From contig NZ_VLKR01000002.1 in the NCBI RefSeq assembly GCF_007830445.1, forward strand, positions 279,120-343,119: DNA of 64,000 nucleotides. Reading direction: 5' to 3'. The notes below the pieces were generated by a model. It worked only from the letters and a program-made list of their open reading frames with translations. It ran no database searches and had not been told where the DNA came from. Made by a program: the position numbers and the translations under genes. How positions within the stretch are numbered: the first letter of the stretch is position 1; every line of letters begins with the position of its first letter. Positions 1 to 9,334 of the stretch are shown piece after piece. Origin of the DNA: Sphingobacterium siyangense. Its GTDB lineage: Bacteria; Bacteroidota; Bacteroidia; Sphingobacteriales; Sphingobacteriaceae.

Positions 1-2386
1 GTGTAAGCGTGTTTTTGGAATTATTCAGGATATCGATCAAAGTAAATCGCTATTCTTGGAGCTGGAACGCAAAGAATCGATGTTACGTGCGTTTGTGGAT
101 TATGTTCCTGCTTCGGTTGCTATGTTTGACCGAGACTTTAACTATATTTCGGTCAGTAATCAATGGTTAGAAGATTTTCACGAAGGGGTAAGCTTGCCGC
201 CAAGTAGTAACTTTTTCAATATGTTTCCAAATATCCCAGAAAATAGAAAAAAAATCTACCTTGATGCGCTGGAGGGAATACCTTATAAGAATACGGATGA
301 GGTCATACAGGCTGGCGGACTTGCCGAAGCGCAACATTTCAATTGGGAGGTAAGACCTTGGCATCTTGCTGATGGAAGTATAGGTGGGATCATTATTTTT
401 ACACAAAATATCACGGATTCGGTAAAAATAAATGATGAATTAAAGTTAGCGAAGGAACTGGCCGATCTGGCGAGTAGAGCAAAGTCCGAATTCCTCGCCA
501 ATATGAGTCACGAAATTCGAACGCCTTTAAACGGTGTGATCGGATTCTCCGATTTGTTGTTAAAAACACCATTAAATGATACACAGGTCCAATACCTCGG
601 CTATATCAATGAATCAGGAAATAGCTTACTCAATATTATTAATGACATTTTAGACTTTTCAAAAATTGAATCGGGTAAACTCGAACTATTTGTTGATAAG
701 TATAACGTATATGATGTAGCCAATCAGGTTATTAATGTTGTTCTCTATCAAGCACAACGAAAAGAAGTCGAACTGCTTTTGAACATTGAGCAGGGACTGC
801 CGGCTTTTGTTTGGATTGATGAGGCACGTATTAAGCAAGTGCTGGTGAATTTATTAGGTAATGCAGTTAAGTTTACGGAAAAAGGCGAAATCGAATTTAA
901 GATCAGTAAACTTCGCAATGATGAGAATAAATTAACCTTACGTTTTGCGGTTAGAGATACGGGGATAGGAATTCCGCCAGAGAAGCAACAACGCATCTTT
1001 GATGCCTTTACGCAAGAAGATAGCTCGGTAAGTAAACGATATGGGGGCACGGGACTCGGTTTGACCATCTCCAACAACCTCTTGAAATACATGGGAAGTA
1101 AATTGAATCTGGAAAGCGAACAGGGTGTCGGGTCGACGTTCTATTTTGATATCGAGGTCCGATGTGAAGAAATGGAGGATGAAGATACAGCTTTACCTTT
1201 AAATCGTGTCCTCGTTGTCGATGACAACGCTAATAATCGGATCATCCTGCAACATATGTTGGCCTATAAAAACGTCGAATCTGTCCTCGCAGAAAACGGC
1301 ATGGAAGCCTTACAGTTGTTGATGAAAGGGGAACGTTTCGATGTTATTTTAATGGACTACCATATGCCGATCTTATCGGGCCTCGAAACAATAGAAAAAA
1401 TCAAAGAACTCTTTAGAAAACAGGAAGAAGGTATCCCCTTGATTGTGTTGCACACTTCGTCAGAAGAGCATGAGGTGATTTCAGCATTTAGACAAGAAGA
1501 GCGGTCATTCTGTCTACTTAAGCCGATTAAATCCGAGGAACTGTATTCGACTTTAAGAAGGGCGATACAACAGAATAGGGAGGATGCAGTACAATTAAAG
1601 GCGAATGCAAACTTATCGTTATCATCGGATCCGTACGGTCAAGACGTTCAGGTGCTGTTGGCAGACGACAATGCCGTTAATATGGCCCTTAATTTACGCA
1701 TGATGGCAAGTATAATGCCAGGGGCACTCTTAACCGAAGTTTCTGACGGAGCACAAGCCATTCATGCTTGCAAAGAAAAACAATTTGATTTTATTTTGAT
1801 GGATGTTCAGATGCCCGAGGTCGATGGGATCGAAGCAACCAAACAGATCCGGCAAATGGCAGGTTATGCTGAAACACCTATTATCGGTGTTACCGCCGGT
1901 AATATTTCAGGCGAAAAAGAACGCTGTCTCGAAGCGGGGATGTCTGACTTTCTAGCTAAACCTATTCGGCAACAGGATTTATTCAAAGCCTTGGAAAAAG
2001 CGATGTTATCGGTGAAACCTAGTGCTGCCGAAGCTTCAGATCTGGAGGATTTGGATGAGCATTTGGATATGCAGCGCCTCGAAGAACAGGCGGGTGATGA
2101 TCCTGCATTTTTAACCTTTTTTCTGGATTTGGTCGTTCGGGAAATCACGGGGTCCAGAAATCAGTTAAAGGAGGCAATTGATACAAACGATATTGTACGC
2201 ATCAAAGAACTCCTTCATAAGTTACGGGGAACTTCATCGACAGCCGGACTGATCAAGTTGGCCCAAATGACCAAAGACTTGGAGACCAGCCCAACGATTG
2301 AAACTGAGCTCGCGACCGCTTTTGTGGCAATCGAACAAGAAATGGATATAGGATTGGAATTAATTACAAAAATCTTAAATAAATAA
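1..2386 (+). CDS. Hybrid sensor histidine kinase, 3' part (gene enters from upstream)
   Basis: The frame is open back to position 2, so this is the C-terminal part of a larger kinase; a TTG at 56 is only an apparent start. Visible order: PAS-like sensor segment, HisKA with SHEIRTPLNG (phospho-acceptor His codon 509-511), HATPase_c with the N box LGNAVKFTEKG, DTGIGIP and GGTGLGLTI, receiver 1 (Asp codon 1355-1357 in LMDYHMP), receiver 2 (Asp codon 1802-1804 in LMDVQMP) and a C-terminal HPt (His codon 2216-2218 in LHKLRGTSS). This is a full phosphorelay in one chain. The residues before 56 (RVFGIIQDID) match the inter-PAS segment of the paralogous kinase at 40927-43890, so the missing part probably also carries CHASE3 and PAS domains. 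The stop lies 4 nt before the receiver gene, which is the likely phosphorelay target. Signal unknown. Confidence 0.93.
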   Translation, partial: CKRVFGIIQDIDQSKSLFLELERKESMLRAFVDYVPASVAMFDRDFNYISVSNQWLEDFHEGVSLPPSSNFFNMFPNIPENRKKIYLDALEGIPYKNTDEVIQAGGLAEAQHFNWEVRPWHLADGSIGGIIIFTQNITDSVKINDELKLAKELADLASRAKSEFLANMSHEIRTPLNGVIGFSDLLLKTPLNDTQVQYLGYINESGNSLLNIINDILDFSKIESGKLELFVDKYNVYDVANQVINVVLYQAQRKEVELLLNIEQGLPAFVWIDEARIKQVLVNLLGNAVKFTEKGEIEFKISKLRNDENKLTLRFAVRDTGIGIPPEKQQRIFDAFTQEDSSVSKRYGGTGLGLTISNNLLKYMGSKLNLESEQGVGSTFYFDIEVRCEEMEDEDTALPLNRVLVVDDNANNRIILQHMLAYKNVESVLAENGMEALQLLMKGERFDVILMDYHMPILSGLETIEKIKELFRKQEEGIPLIVLHTSSEEHEVISAFRQEERSFCLLKPIKSEELYSTLRRAIQQNREDAVQLKANANLSLSSDPYGQDVQVLLADDNAVNMALNLRMMASIMPGALLTEVSDGAQAIHACKEKQFDFILMDVQMPEVDGIEATKQIRQMAGYAETPIIGVTAGNISGEKERCLEAGMSDFLAKPIRQQDLFKALEKAMLSVKPSAAEASDLEDLDEHLDMQRLEEQAGDDPAFLTFFLDLVVREITGSRNQLKEAIDTNDIVRIKELLHKLRGTSSTAGLIKLAQMTKDLETSPTIETELATAFVAIEQEMDIGLELITKILNK

Positions 2387-2390
2387 TGAT

Positions 2391-2747
2391 ATGTTGATTT
2401 TAATAGCGGAAGACGACGAATTGATACTGCGTACTGTTGAACACAAATTAGTGAAAGAAGGACACGAAGTGGTGCTGACCAGAAATGGCCGTGAAGCCAT
2501 CGAGAAGATTAATGAGCTAGATTTGGATTTAGTTGTAACGGATATTATGATGCCTTTTGCTTCTGGTATTGAAATTCTTTCGGCAATAAAGCGTATTGGA
2601 AAGAAAATCCCTGTCATCGTATTATCAAGTATGGGGCAAGAGGAGGTCGTGGTTGATGCATTTGATTTAGGCGCATCTGATTTTATGGTTAAGCCATTTA
2701 GTCCAAACGAACTGATTCTTAGAATAAAACGCCTAATAAATAAATAA
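2391..2747 (+). CDS. Single-domain response regulator (CheY-like receiver)
   Basis: 118 residues, one receiver domain and no output domain. The acidic pocket is E7/D8/D9, the phospho-acceptor is D51 (VVTDIMMP), the switch Ser is near 79-80 and the conserved Lys is K101 (VKPFSP). It starts 4 nt after the hybrid-kinase stop and ends 4 nt before the HEAT-like gene, so the genes are almost certainly co-transcribed. By family logic it takes phosphate from the HPt of the upstream kinase and acts by protein-protein contact. The nearby membrane HEAT-like protein and glycosyltransferase are the natural partners, but that is inference from context. Confidence 0.92.
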   Translation: MLILIAEDDELILRTVEHKLVKEGHEVVLTRNGREAIEKINELDLDLVVTDIMMPFASGIEILSAIKRIGKKIPVIVLSSMGQEEVVVDAFDLGASDFMVKPFSPNELILRIKRLINK

Positions 2748-2751
2748 AATT

Positions 2752-3819
2752 ATGCATCACCATATCGAGCTACATGAGCTTATTCTGGCGATTGTTATCG
2801 TATTGATTTTAGTACTATTGTTGATTATCACGGTACTGGGATACAGCTTTTATAGCTATAGAATCCTTCATAATAGGCAATCGTGGCGACAGATCATCGA
2901 GTACAAAATTATGGAGACTATTGTCGGTGGCGATGAGAATAGCGATCGAGATTTGGAGTTTGCGGAGTATTTGAAAGAACCGTCTTTTCGAGCTCTTTTT
3001 TTAGATGTATTAGTTGACTCTGATAGAAAATTTTCTGGTGGAGCTAAACAATCGATCAATAGGTTGTTTCATGATTTTAAATTGGAGGATGAGGCTTGGC
3101 GGAAGCTTCGGCATAGAAAAGCTTATTTGGTTGCCGGTGGGGTTCAGGAGCTTGCTGCAATGAATGTCGAATCAGCAATCCCAGAGATAACAGCCAAGCT
3201 TAATGATTCCCGTACCGCAGTATATCAAGAAGCACAATATGCAATTGTAACTTTCAAAGGGTATGAGGGGCTTGGTTTTTTGGATCATTTCGATCGTCCC
3301 TTATCAGACTGGCAACAATTACGTTTATTGTTTTCTATTCATGAAATACCGGAACTTTCAGAGTTACACGTTGATACCTGGCTTAAGAGTTCAAATGATT
3401 CTGTTGTCATATTTACGTTGCGCTTGATCCGAAAATTTAGATTGATGACTTTTTATACGGAAGTTTTTAACCTATTGGATCATCTATCTACGAAGGTTCG
3501 TATACAAGCCATACGGACATTGCAGGCCATTGAGAATAGTGGGACGATTCAGCAATTTATACAAAATTTTGATCTGCAACCAATCGAAGTTCAGATAGAA
3601 ATCCTTAAAGCGATGAAAATTGCCAAAAGTAGAGAAAGTGAGCATTTTCTGAAGGATCAACTTTGGAATCATAGTCAAGTGTCAATTAAAATTTCTGCCG
3701 CAGAAGTACTCGTTGTGCTAGGAGAAGAACAGTATCTGCGTGAAATTTCACAACGTGAAGATACATACGACGAACTTACACAAATTATTAAACACGCATT
3801 GCAAGAGAAAAAATGTTAG
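2752..3819 (+). CDS. Membrane-anchored HEAT-repeat-like protein
   Basis: 355 residues. A strongly hydrophobic segment at about residues 8-31 (ILAIVIVLILVLLLIITVLG) is an N-terminal anchor. The rest is soluble and helical, with repeated 30-40 residue helix pairs such as ESAIPEITAKLNDSRTAVYQ and STKVRIQAIRTLQAIE, the pattern of HEAT/armadillo scaffolds. It sits between a CheY-like receiver and a glycan synthase and overlaps the synthase start by 7 nt, so translation is probably coupled. A scaffold linking the phosphorelay to the synthase is a reasonable guess. No catalytic motif is visible. Confidence 0.8.
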   Translation: MHHHIELHELILAIVIVLILVLLLIITVLGYSFYSYRILHNRQSWRQIIEYKIMETIVGGDENSDRDLEFAEYLKEPSFRALFLDVLVDSDRKFSGGAKQSINRLFHDFKLEDEAWRKLRHRKAYLVAGGVQELAAMNVESAIPEITAKLNDSRTAVYQEAQYAIVTFKGYEGLGFLDHFDRPLSDWQQLRLLFSIHEIPELSELHVDTWLKSSNDSVVIFTLRLIRKFRLMTFYTEVFNLLDHLSTKVRIQAIRTLQAIENSGTIQQFIQNFDLQPIEVQIEILKAMKIAKSRESEHFLKDQLWNHSQVSIKISAAEVLVVLGEEQYLREISQREDTYDELTQIIKHALQEKKC

Positions 3820-6800
3820 AGTTTTCCCATATCGTATACGAAATTATAGTTTGGTTATTTTTGCTTTATTCGGCAGCAGTATTCATTATCTATACTTGGA
3901 TAGGGCTATACGCTTATGGAGCGGTGTTTCGTTACAAACATAATAATACGTTTACGGACTATAGTATTATTGCTACCAACCCCAACGCGCCTACATTCAG
4001 TCTGATTGCTCCAGCTTACAATGAGGGGATGACCATCGTTGAAAATGTACGTTCTTTATTGTCGCTATATTATCATAATCTGGAAATTATCATCGTCAAT
4101 GATGGTAGTAAAGACGACTCAATTTTGAAATTGATCGCCTCTTATGAACTTGAACCCACGTCTTTTTTTGTTCAGGGAAATATTGAGACCAAGGATATAA
4201 GAGGGATCTATAAGAGCAAAAATCCGGCGTTTAAGAAGCTGATTGTTGTTGACAAGGAAAATGGCGGTAAGGCTGATGCGCTCAACGTCGGTGTTAATAT
4301 TTCTTCTGGAGATTATATCGTCTGTATTGATGTAGACTGTATTTTGGAACAGGATGCTATTTTAAAATTAGCAAAGCCATTTTTGGAACAGACCGACAAA
4401 CGCGTTATAGCCTGTGGCGGAGTTATACGTTTGGCCAATAACTGTAATGTCGTGAATGGTTCTGTCGTGGACGTTAATCTTCCAAAATCATGGTTGGGGC
4501 GTACGCAGGCTTTAGAGTACATCCGTGCTTTTATTTTAGGTCGAATGGCTTGGTCAAGGGCTTCGGGTTTAATTCTTATTTCCGGGGCATTTGGCGCTTT
4601 TGACCGGGAGATCGTATTGGCTTGTGGGGGGTATGACCGAAATACGGTGGGAGAAGACATGGAGCTTGTTGTTCGTATGCGCCGCTATATGGAGGAGCAA
4701 AAGCAAGCCTACGAGGTGGTTAACATTCCTGATCCATTGTGCTGGACCGAAGTACCCGAGTCAAAAGAAGTATTACGTAAACAGCGTAATCGTTGGATGC
4801 GGGGTACTATGGAAACCTTATGGAAACATCGAAAACTCATGTTCAATCCGAAATATGGCCGTTTTGGTATGGTCAGTATGCCTTATTGGTTTTTCTTTGA
4901 GTTCCTGGGGCCTATTGTCGAATTTACGGGCTATATTGTTTTTATAATCTTTTTTATTCTGGGAATCATCAACTGGCCATTTTTCTTTGCGCTATTTGCA
5001 TTGGTGATTGCTTCCGGAATTTTGTATTCGATCTATGCGATCTTGGTTGATCTTGTTAGTCATCAGGTTTATTCTAAGAAACGAGATCTTTCCACCCTAA
5101 TAACTACGGCGATACTAGAACCTTTATACTTTCACCCCATTGTTGTTAAAGCCGGGGTACAGGGGGTTGTTGATTACTTTCGAAAGCAGCATGGCTGGGG
5201 AGAAATGACACGACAAGGCTTTCAACAAAAAGATGCGAATGAGTCGGTTTGGAAATACCTCGGTCAGCGATTAAATCTTTCGTTACAGAGCTTAGGACCT
5301 GTTATGTTGGTTGTTTTTGCCTTGTATATGTTGTCCGTTGGTGTAGAATGGTGGTGGTACGGTCGTCGATTTGTTCAGCTTTCGGAGTCACATGCCGGGA
5401 AATACCTGTTTTTGGATAACGTCTTGTTCATCTTTCAAGCCTTGGCCTGTTTGGGAATCGGCTATTTATTGCTTCAGTTCATAAGCAGTTTTTGGGCGAG
5501 ACTTCTTATGGTTATATCGTTCTCGTTTATTGTCGTTATGCAATTCATCTTGTTTCTGTATTTTGGCGAATCCAGAAATTTGCTTGGAGCTGATATGTTC
5601 TATTACAGTTCGGAAGAGATGAAGCAAATTTTGGAGGCTAGCGGTATGTTGAGTTTTACCAATATTGCTTTACTTTTATTATTGATCGTAATTTCTTGGG
5701 TTCCCCTTTGGATTGCCAATAAACAGACATTCAAAAAGCCCTATGCTAGTATTGCACTGTTATTTTTGGGGATTATATCGTTTTTCATCTCCTCGGCTTC
5801 GTTTTTGGGGGGTAGCGCTGAAAAAGATGAATTCGTAGCCAATGCAAGTCGGAGTAAATGGCGTTATTTTTTTGATTCTAATTTATCCAATTACGTGGAT
5901 GATCACCCCGGGATGTTCGCTATGTTCAATAAAGACGATGATGATGCAAAAGTGTTGGATACTAAATTTCCTTTTTTGAAAAAAGAGGATACGAAAGATT
6001 TCCTGGGGACATACATGCAAAAAACGGCGAAAGTACCTAATTTGGTCATTCTTGTTATCGAAGGTTTAGGACATGCCTATAGTGCTGAAAATGGCTATAT
6101 TGGCAACTTTACACCTTTTATAGGTACATTGAAGCAACAGTCTTTGTATTGGGATAATAATATGAGTTCCTCGGGTCGGACATTTTCCGTTTTACCGACC
6201 ATAACAGGTTCGTTGCCTTTTGCGACACATGGATTCCTGGAACAAGACACCTTGCCAGACAACTTCAATTTATTTAATATTCTGAAGAGTAATGGATTCA
6301 ATACTGGATTTTTCTATGGTGGTCATTCTAATTTCGATTTCATGAAAAAGTTCATGGATTATAATAAAATAGATATGCTCATGGACCAAGCGGCATTCGG
6401 ACCTCCTTATAAAAAATTGCCCGAAAAGGGAGGGGAGAGCTGGGGATATGAAGATCAGGCTGTCTTTAGCAAACTTCTTGAAGTACAGAAAGTACAGGAA
6501 CACCCTTATTTCCATGTGCTTTTGACGCTATCAACCCACAATCCGTTTTTGATTAATAATGCGGCTCATTATGAGCAATTGTTTGATCAACGTATAGCAA
6601 CATTGAACCTTACACCGGAACAAAAAAAGTGGGCTTTGGAGAACCGTACCCAACTTGTTTCGGTACTGAATTTGGATGATGCGATGGAGCAGTTCTTTAA
6701 AGAATATAAAAAGAGACTAGATTTTGCGAATACTATTTTTGTCATAACTGGAGACCACGCGATGCCTGAGATACCATTGCAAAGCAAAATCGATCGTTTT

Positions 6801-7235
6801 CATGTTCCCTTGTTGATTTATTCACCACTTTTAAAAGGGCCAAAGACTTTTCATAATTTTGTTAGCCATTTTGATGTCGCGCCTACTATATTGGCCTACT
6901 ATCGTGAAAATTTTGGGCTTAAAACTCCTAGCCAAGTTACATGGATCGGTGAAGGGCTCGATAAGGGGGCTTCGACACAGGGAGATGGTATAGCCATGAT
7001 GCAGAGTAAAAATCAATTGATTGATTTTGTGAAAGGCAGTTACCATCTTTCCGATGGACAACTGTATAAACTGGATGGTGTGCTCAATGAAGATGCCGCT
7101 GCTGATAATGCGAAAGAAGAATTGTCCAAGCGCTTTGAATTATTTAAGCGCAAGAACAAACTTTTTTATACGCAAAAGCGACTTCTTCCGGATAGTGTTT
7201 ATACAAATTACTTTAATCGAACAGAGAAGAACTAG
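3813..7235 (+). CDS. Fusion protein: processive GT2 glycosyltransferase plus LtaS-like sulfatase/phosphotransferase domain
   Basis: 1140 residues. After one N-terminal membrane helix, residues ~55-330 form a GT2 domain of the PgaC/cellulose-synthase type: PAYNEG, VNDGSKD, DVDC (DxD, about 173) and QRNRW (about 324-328, the QxxRW motif of processive enzymes). Several membrane helices follow (~350-450 and ~490-690). The C-terminus (~740-1090) is an alkaline-phosphatase-superfamily domain like lipoteichoic-acid synthase or phosphoethanolamine transferase: VILVIEGLG (metal ligand Glu), SSGRTFSVLPT with probable nucleophile T790, and TGDHAMPE (Asp981/His982). The first half should polymerise a glycan at the inner membrane; the second half would face the periplasm and could add or remove a phospho-substituent. 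It overlaps the upstream gene by 7 nt. Substrates are unknown. Confidence 0.88.
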   Translation: MLEFSHIVYEIIVWLFLLYSAAVFIIYTWIGLYAYGAVFRYKHNNTFTDYSIIATNPNAPTFSLIAPAYNEGMTIVENVRSLLSLYYHNLEIIIVNDGSKDDSILKLIASYELEPTSFFVQGNIETKDIRGIYKSKNPAFKKLIVVDKENGGKADALNVGVNISSGDYIVCIDVDCILEQDAILKLAKPFLEQTDKRVIACGGVIRLANNCNVVNGSVVDVNLPKSWLGRTQALEYIRAFILGRMAWSRASGLILISGAFGAFDREIVLACGGYDRNTVGEDMELVVRMRRYMEEQKQAYEVVNIPDPLCWTEVPESKEVLRKQRNRWMRGTMETLWKHRKLMFNPKYGRFGMVSMPYWFFFEFLGPIVEFTGYIVFIIFFILGIINWPFFFALFALVIASGILYSIYAILVDLVSHQVYSKKRDLSTLITTAILEPLYFHPIVVKAGVQGVVDYFRKQHGWGEMTRQGFQQKDANESVWKYLGQRLNLSLQSLGPVMLVVFALYMLSVGVEWWWYGRRFVQLSESHAGKYLFLDNVLFIFQALACLGIGYLLLQFISSFWARLLMVISFSFIVVMQFILFLYFGESRNLLGADMFYYSSEEMKQILEASGMLSFTNIALLLLLIVISWVPLWIANKQTFKKPYASIALLFLGIISFFISSASFLGGSAEKDEFVANASRSKWRYFFDSNLSNYVDDHPGMFAMFNKDDDDAKVLDTKFPFLKKEDTKDFLGTYMQKTAKVPNLVILVIEGLGHAYSAENGYIGNFTPFIGTLKQQSLYWDNNMSSSGRTFSVLPTITGSLPFATHGFLEQDTLPDNFNLFNILKSNGFNTGFFYGGHSNFDFMKKFMDYNKIDMLMDQAAFGPPYKKLPEKGGESWGYEDQAVFSKLLEVQKVQEHPYFHVLLTLSTHNPFLINNAAHYEQLFDQRIATLNLTPEQKKWALENRTQLVSVLNLDDAMEQFFKEYKKRLDFANTIFVITGDHAMPEIPLQSKIDRFHVPLLIYSPLLKGPKTFHNFVSHFDVAPTILAYYRENFGLKTPSQVTWIGEGLDKGASTQGDGIAMMQSKNQLIDFVKGSYHLSDGQLYKLDGVLNEDAAADNAKEELSKRFELFKRKNKLFYTQKRLLPDSVYTNYFNRTEKN

Positions 7236-8494
7236 AATTTTCGAATATAACCAAGGATGATGTCCAATTGATTTCCTCGCTCTTTCGGCCTGAATTCTTG
7301 GTTATAATAGGTGCCCGAAATTGAAAATAAGTTACTTTGCTTAACGGAGAAATTATACTCGGCACCTACTTTGAATGTTTTTAATTTATAGGAAGCGTTG
7401 TCCAATAGATTATTTCGGTTTTCCTCGGGGCTCAGACCCGTTCCGGCACTAAATCCGAAGTAATCATTTGCTCCTTTTGTATAATAGCGGACTGTTCCGG
7501 TATAGGATTGGGAAATATTCTTTTCGCCCGGTGTAAGGTAAGTCCTCAGATTGAACCAAAAGTTTTGGTAATATTTTCCGACTGAAGCCGTGTACATCCA
7601 GATGTTGTCACTAAAATAAAGCTGACGATATCCGATTTCCCCCTCAAAGCTGTTCGGAAGATTGGCATAGAGAGACACACCAGTTCTATATTTCGCAAAA
7701 ATCCCCACATTATTGGAATATCCAGCACCGACATATAAGTAAAATATCTTTGAAATACGTGGGTAAGCCTCCATCTCAAATTGGACGCCATTTTCTGCAA
7801 ATTTATTCGCATAGTTCGTTCTGAAAATAACTGATCCTATTGGTGTTGCCCGTTTATAACTTAATCCAACAATGTGCCAATTATGATCAAACTGTTTGTC
7901 AAAATAGACGAAATTATACGTCAGACCGATTGCATTTTTAGCCGTATATTCTTCAATATTTTTTGCCAGCGCTCTTGCTTCCGTATTTTTGGGATTAATT
8001 GCCAATAAATTATTAATTGCCTTTTCGGCTGCCTCATAATGATCATTGCCATAACTTATTTTACCTTTTAAAAGAAGTAAATCCTGAGACCGCGGATGTA
8101 TGCTAAGCCCTTTGTCTATAATTGCAATCGCTCTGTCGGTCTGATCATTCCAATATTCCAATGAGGCGTAGGCTAAAAAGAAATCTTCATCACTTGTATT
8201 CTTTTTATCCAGTTCTGTAAAAATGGTTCGTGCCGAATCAATTTTATCCGACCAGGTATAAAGACGTCCGAGAAAAATGCTAATATCCGTGTAATCTGGT
8301 GCTTGAAGTAGGGCCTGTTTAGATAATTGAATGGCTTGCGGATAATCTTTTGAATCAAAAGCTACTTTTCGCGCTTTTACAAATAGATCATCAGCGGTGA
8401 GTTTCGTCTCTTGCGCGACAGAAAATAAGGGTAATAAAGAGAGGGAGAGTAATGGATAAATTACTTTTTTCATTCCAGATCGTAAATTTGACAT
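7232..8494 (-). CDS. TPR-containing YaiO-family outer-membrane beta-barrel protein
   Basis: 420 residues with a signal peptide best read from the second Met (8473: MKKVIYPLLSLSLLPLFSVAQ). Residues ~30-170 are TPR-like helices (KQALLQAPDYTDISIFLGRLY, then AINNLLAINPKNTEARALAK). Residues ~180-420 are alternating aromatic beta strands ending in Phe, typical of a small outer-membrane barrel of the YaiO family. TPR plus barrel recalls the PgaA/AlgE-K logic of exopolysaccharide exporters, which fits the convergent glycan synthase. The stops of the two genes lie in one CTAG (7232-7235). Role as exporter or sensor of that glycan is inference. Confidence 0.82.
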   Translation of the reverse strand: MSNLRSGMKKVIYPLLSLSLLPLFSVAQETKLTADDLFVKARKVAFDSKDYPQAIQLSKQALLQAPDYTDISIFLGRLYTWSDKIDSARTIFTELDKKNTSDEDFFLAYASLEYWNDQTDRAIAIIDKGLSIHPRSQDLLLLKGKISYGNDHYEAAEKAINNLLAINPKNTEARALAKNIEEYTAKNAIGLTYNFVYFDKQFDHNWHIVGLSYKRATPIGSVIFRTNYANKFAENGVQFEMEAYPRISKIFYLYVGAGYSNNVGIFAKYRTGVSLYANLPNSFEGEIGYRQLYFSDNIWMYTASVGKYYQNFWFNLRTYLTPGEKNISQSYTGTVRYYTKGANDYFGFSAGTGLSPEENRNNLLDNASYKLKTFKVGAEYNFSVKQSNLFSISGTYYNQEFRPKERGNQLDIILGYIRKF

Positions 8495-8579
8495 TTAAGC
8501 TTGCTAATATATAAACTAAAATTAGGAAATTTTGTTTGTCGCTAGTTGTTTTAAAATAAATTTTTGAACTCTTTTAAAG

Positions 8580-8627
8580 CATTCTAACGATCATTTCGGA
8601 ATGCATTCCGAAATGATCGTTAGAATG
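8580..8627. repeat. 48-bp perfect palindrome at the 3' end of thiF
   Basis: Two 24-nt arms with no loop, centred between 8603 and 8604 (arm start CATTCTAACGATC, centre GGAATGCATTCC). The thiF stop codon (8620-8622) lies inside it. In RNA it would form a very stable hairpin ending the thi operon; no long U-run follows on the minus strand, so it may act as an RNA 3' stabiliser, a cruciform or a protein site rather than a textbook terminator. Confidence 0.9.
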
Positions 8628-9330
8628 AAAGTTTTGAAAAACGCCAATGGAATGTGTCAACAACCGTTAACTGGTTGCTATCTACGGGTAATCCGGTTAC
8701 TATTTTAAGTACCTGCATCGCCATCATGCTGCCGATAATACCGGGCAAGGGGCCCAGCACCCCATTTTTATCGCAATTTGGAACCTGCTCCGGATCGGGG
8801 GGCGTTGGAAAGATATCTAATAGGTTTTTACTACCCTGATAGTTAAAGACAGCCAGCTGCCCTTCAAAACCATAGATGCTACCGTATACCAAAGGTTTAT
8901 CGAGTTGTAGGCACGTATGATTAAGCAGGTAGCGTGTCGTAAAGTTATCACAGCAATCGACAATGATATGATAGGGAGCGAGCATTGCTAGCGCGTTGTC
9001 AGCATCTATTTTTACCTGAAAGGGTTCAAAATCAATTGTGCTATTGTGCTGTCGTATATAGGCTGCGGCACTTTCTGTTTTTGCTTGGTTTATATTATCT
9101 TCGGAATGAATGATCTGTCTATTTAGATTGTGGATTTCAACCTGGTCAAAATCAATCAGGCCAAGTTTGCCTATACCGGCCGCGGCTAAATATTGAACGA
9201 CAGGACTCCCGAGTCCGCCTGCACCAACGACCAATACCTTGGCATCCATAATCTTCCGTTGTCCGGCAACGCCAATCTCTTCGATAAAAATCTGTCTGCT
9301 ATAGCGATCAAAAATGTTATCTTTTTTCAT
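8620..9330 (-). CDS. thiF: ThiF/MoeB/HesA-family adenylyltransferase for ThiS
   Basis: About 236 residues from MKKDNIFDRYSRQ; the longer start at 9345 would overlap thiH. Shows the E1-like nucleotide-binding loop VGAGGLGSPV, the DxxxxxNLNRQ segment (VEIHNLNRQ), CCDNFTTRYLLN, and GLGPLPGIIGSMMAMQ-type C-terminal residues. It activates the C-terminal Gly-Gly of ThiS as acyl-adenylate so that sulfur can be loaded for thiazole synthesis. No rhodanese domain is attached. It is the last gene of the thi operon, 4 nt after thiH, and its stop lies in a long perfect palindrome. Confidence 0.9.
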   Translation of the reverse strand: MKKDNIFDRYSRQIFIEEIGVAGQRKIMDAKVLVVGAGGLGSPVVQYLAAAGIGKLGLIDFDQVEIHNLNRQIIHSEDNINQAKTESAAAYIRQHNSTIDFEPFQVKIDADNALAMLAPYHIIVDCCDNFTTRYLLNHTCLQLDKPLVYGSIYGFEGQLAVFNYQGSKNLLDIFPTPPDPEQVPNCDKNGVLGPLPGIIGSMMAMQVLKIVTGLPVDSNQLTVVDTFHWRFSKLSF

Positions 9331-9334
9331 GTAT

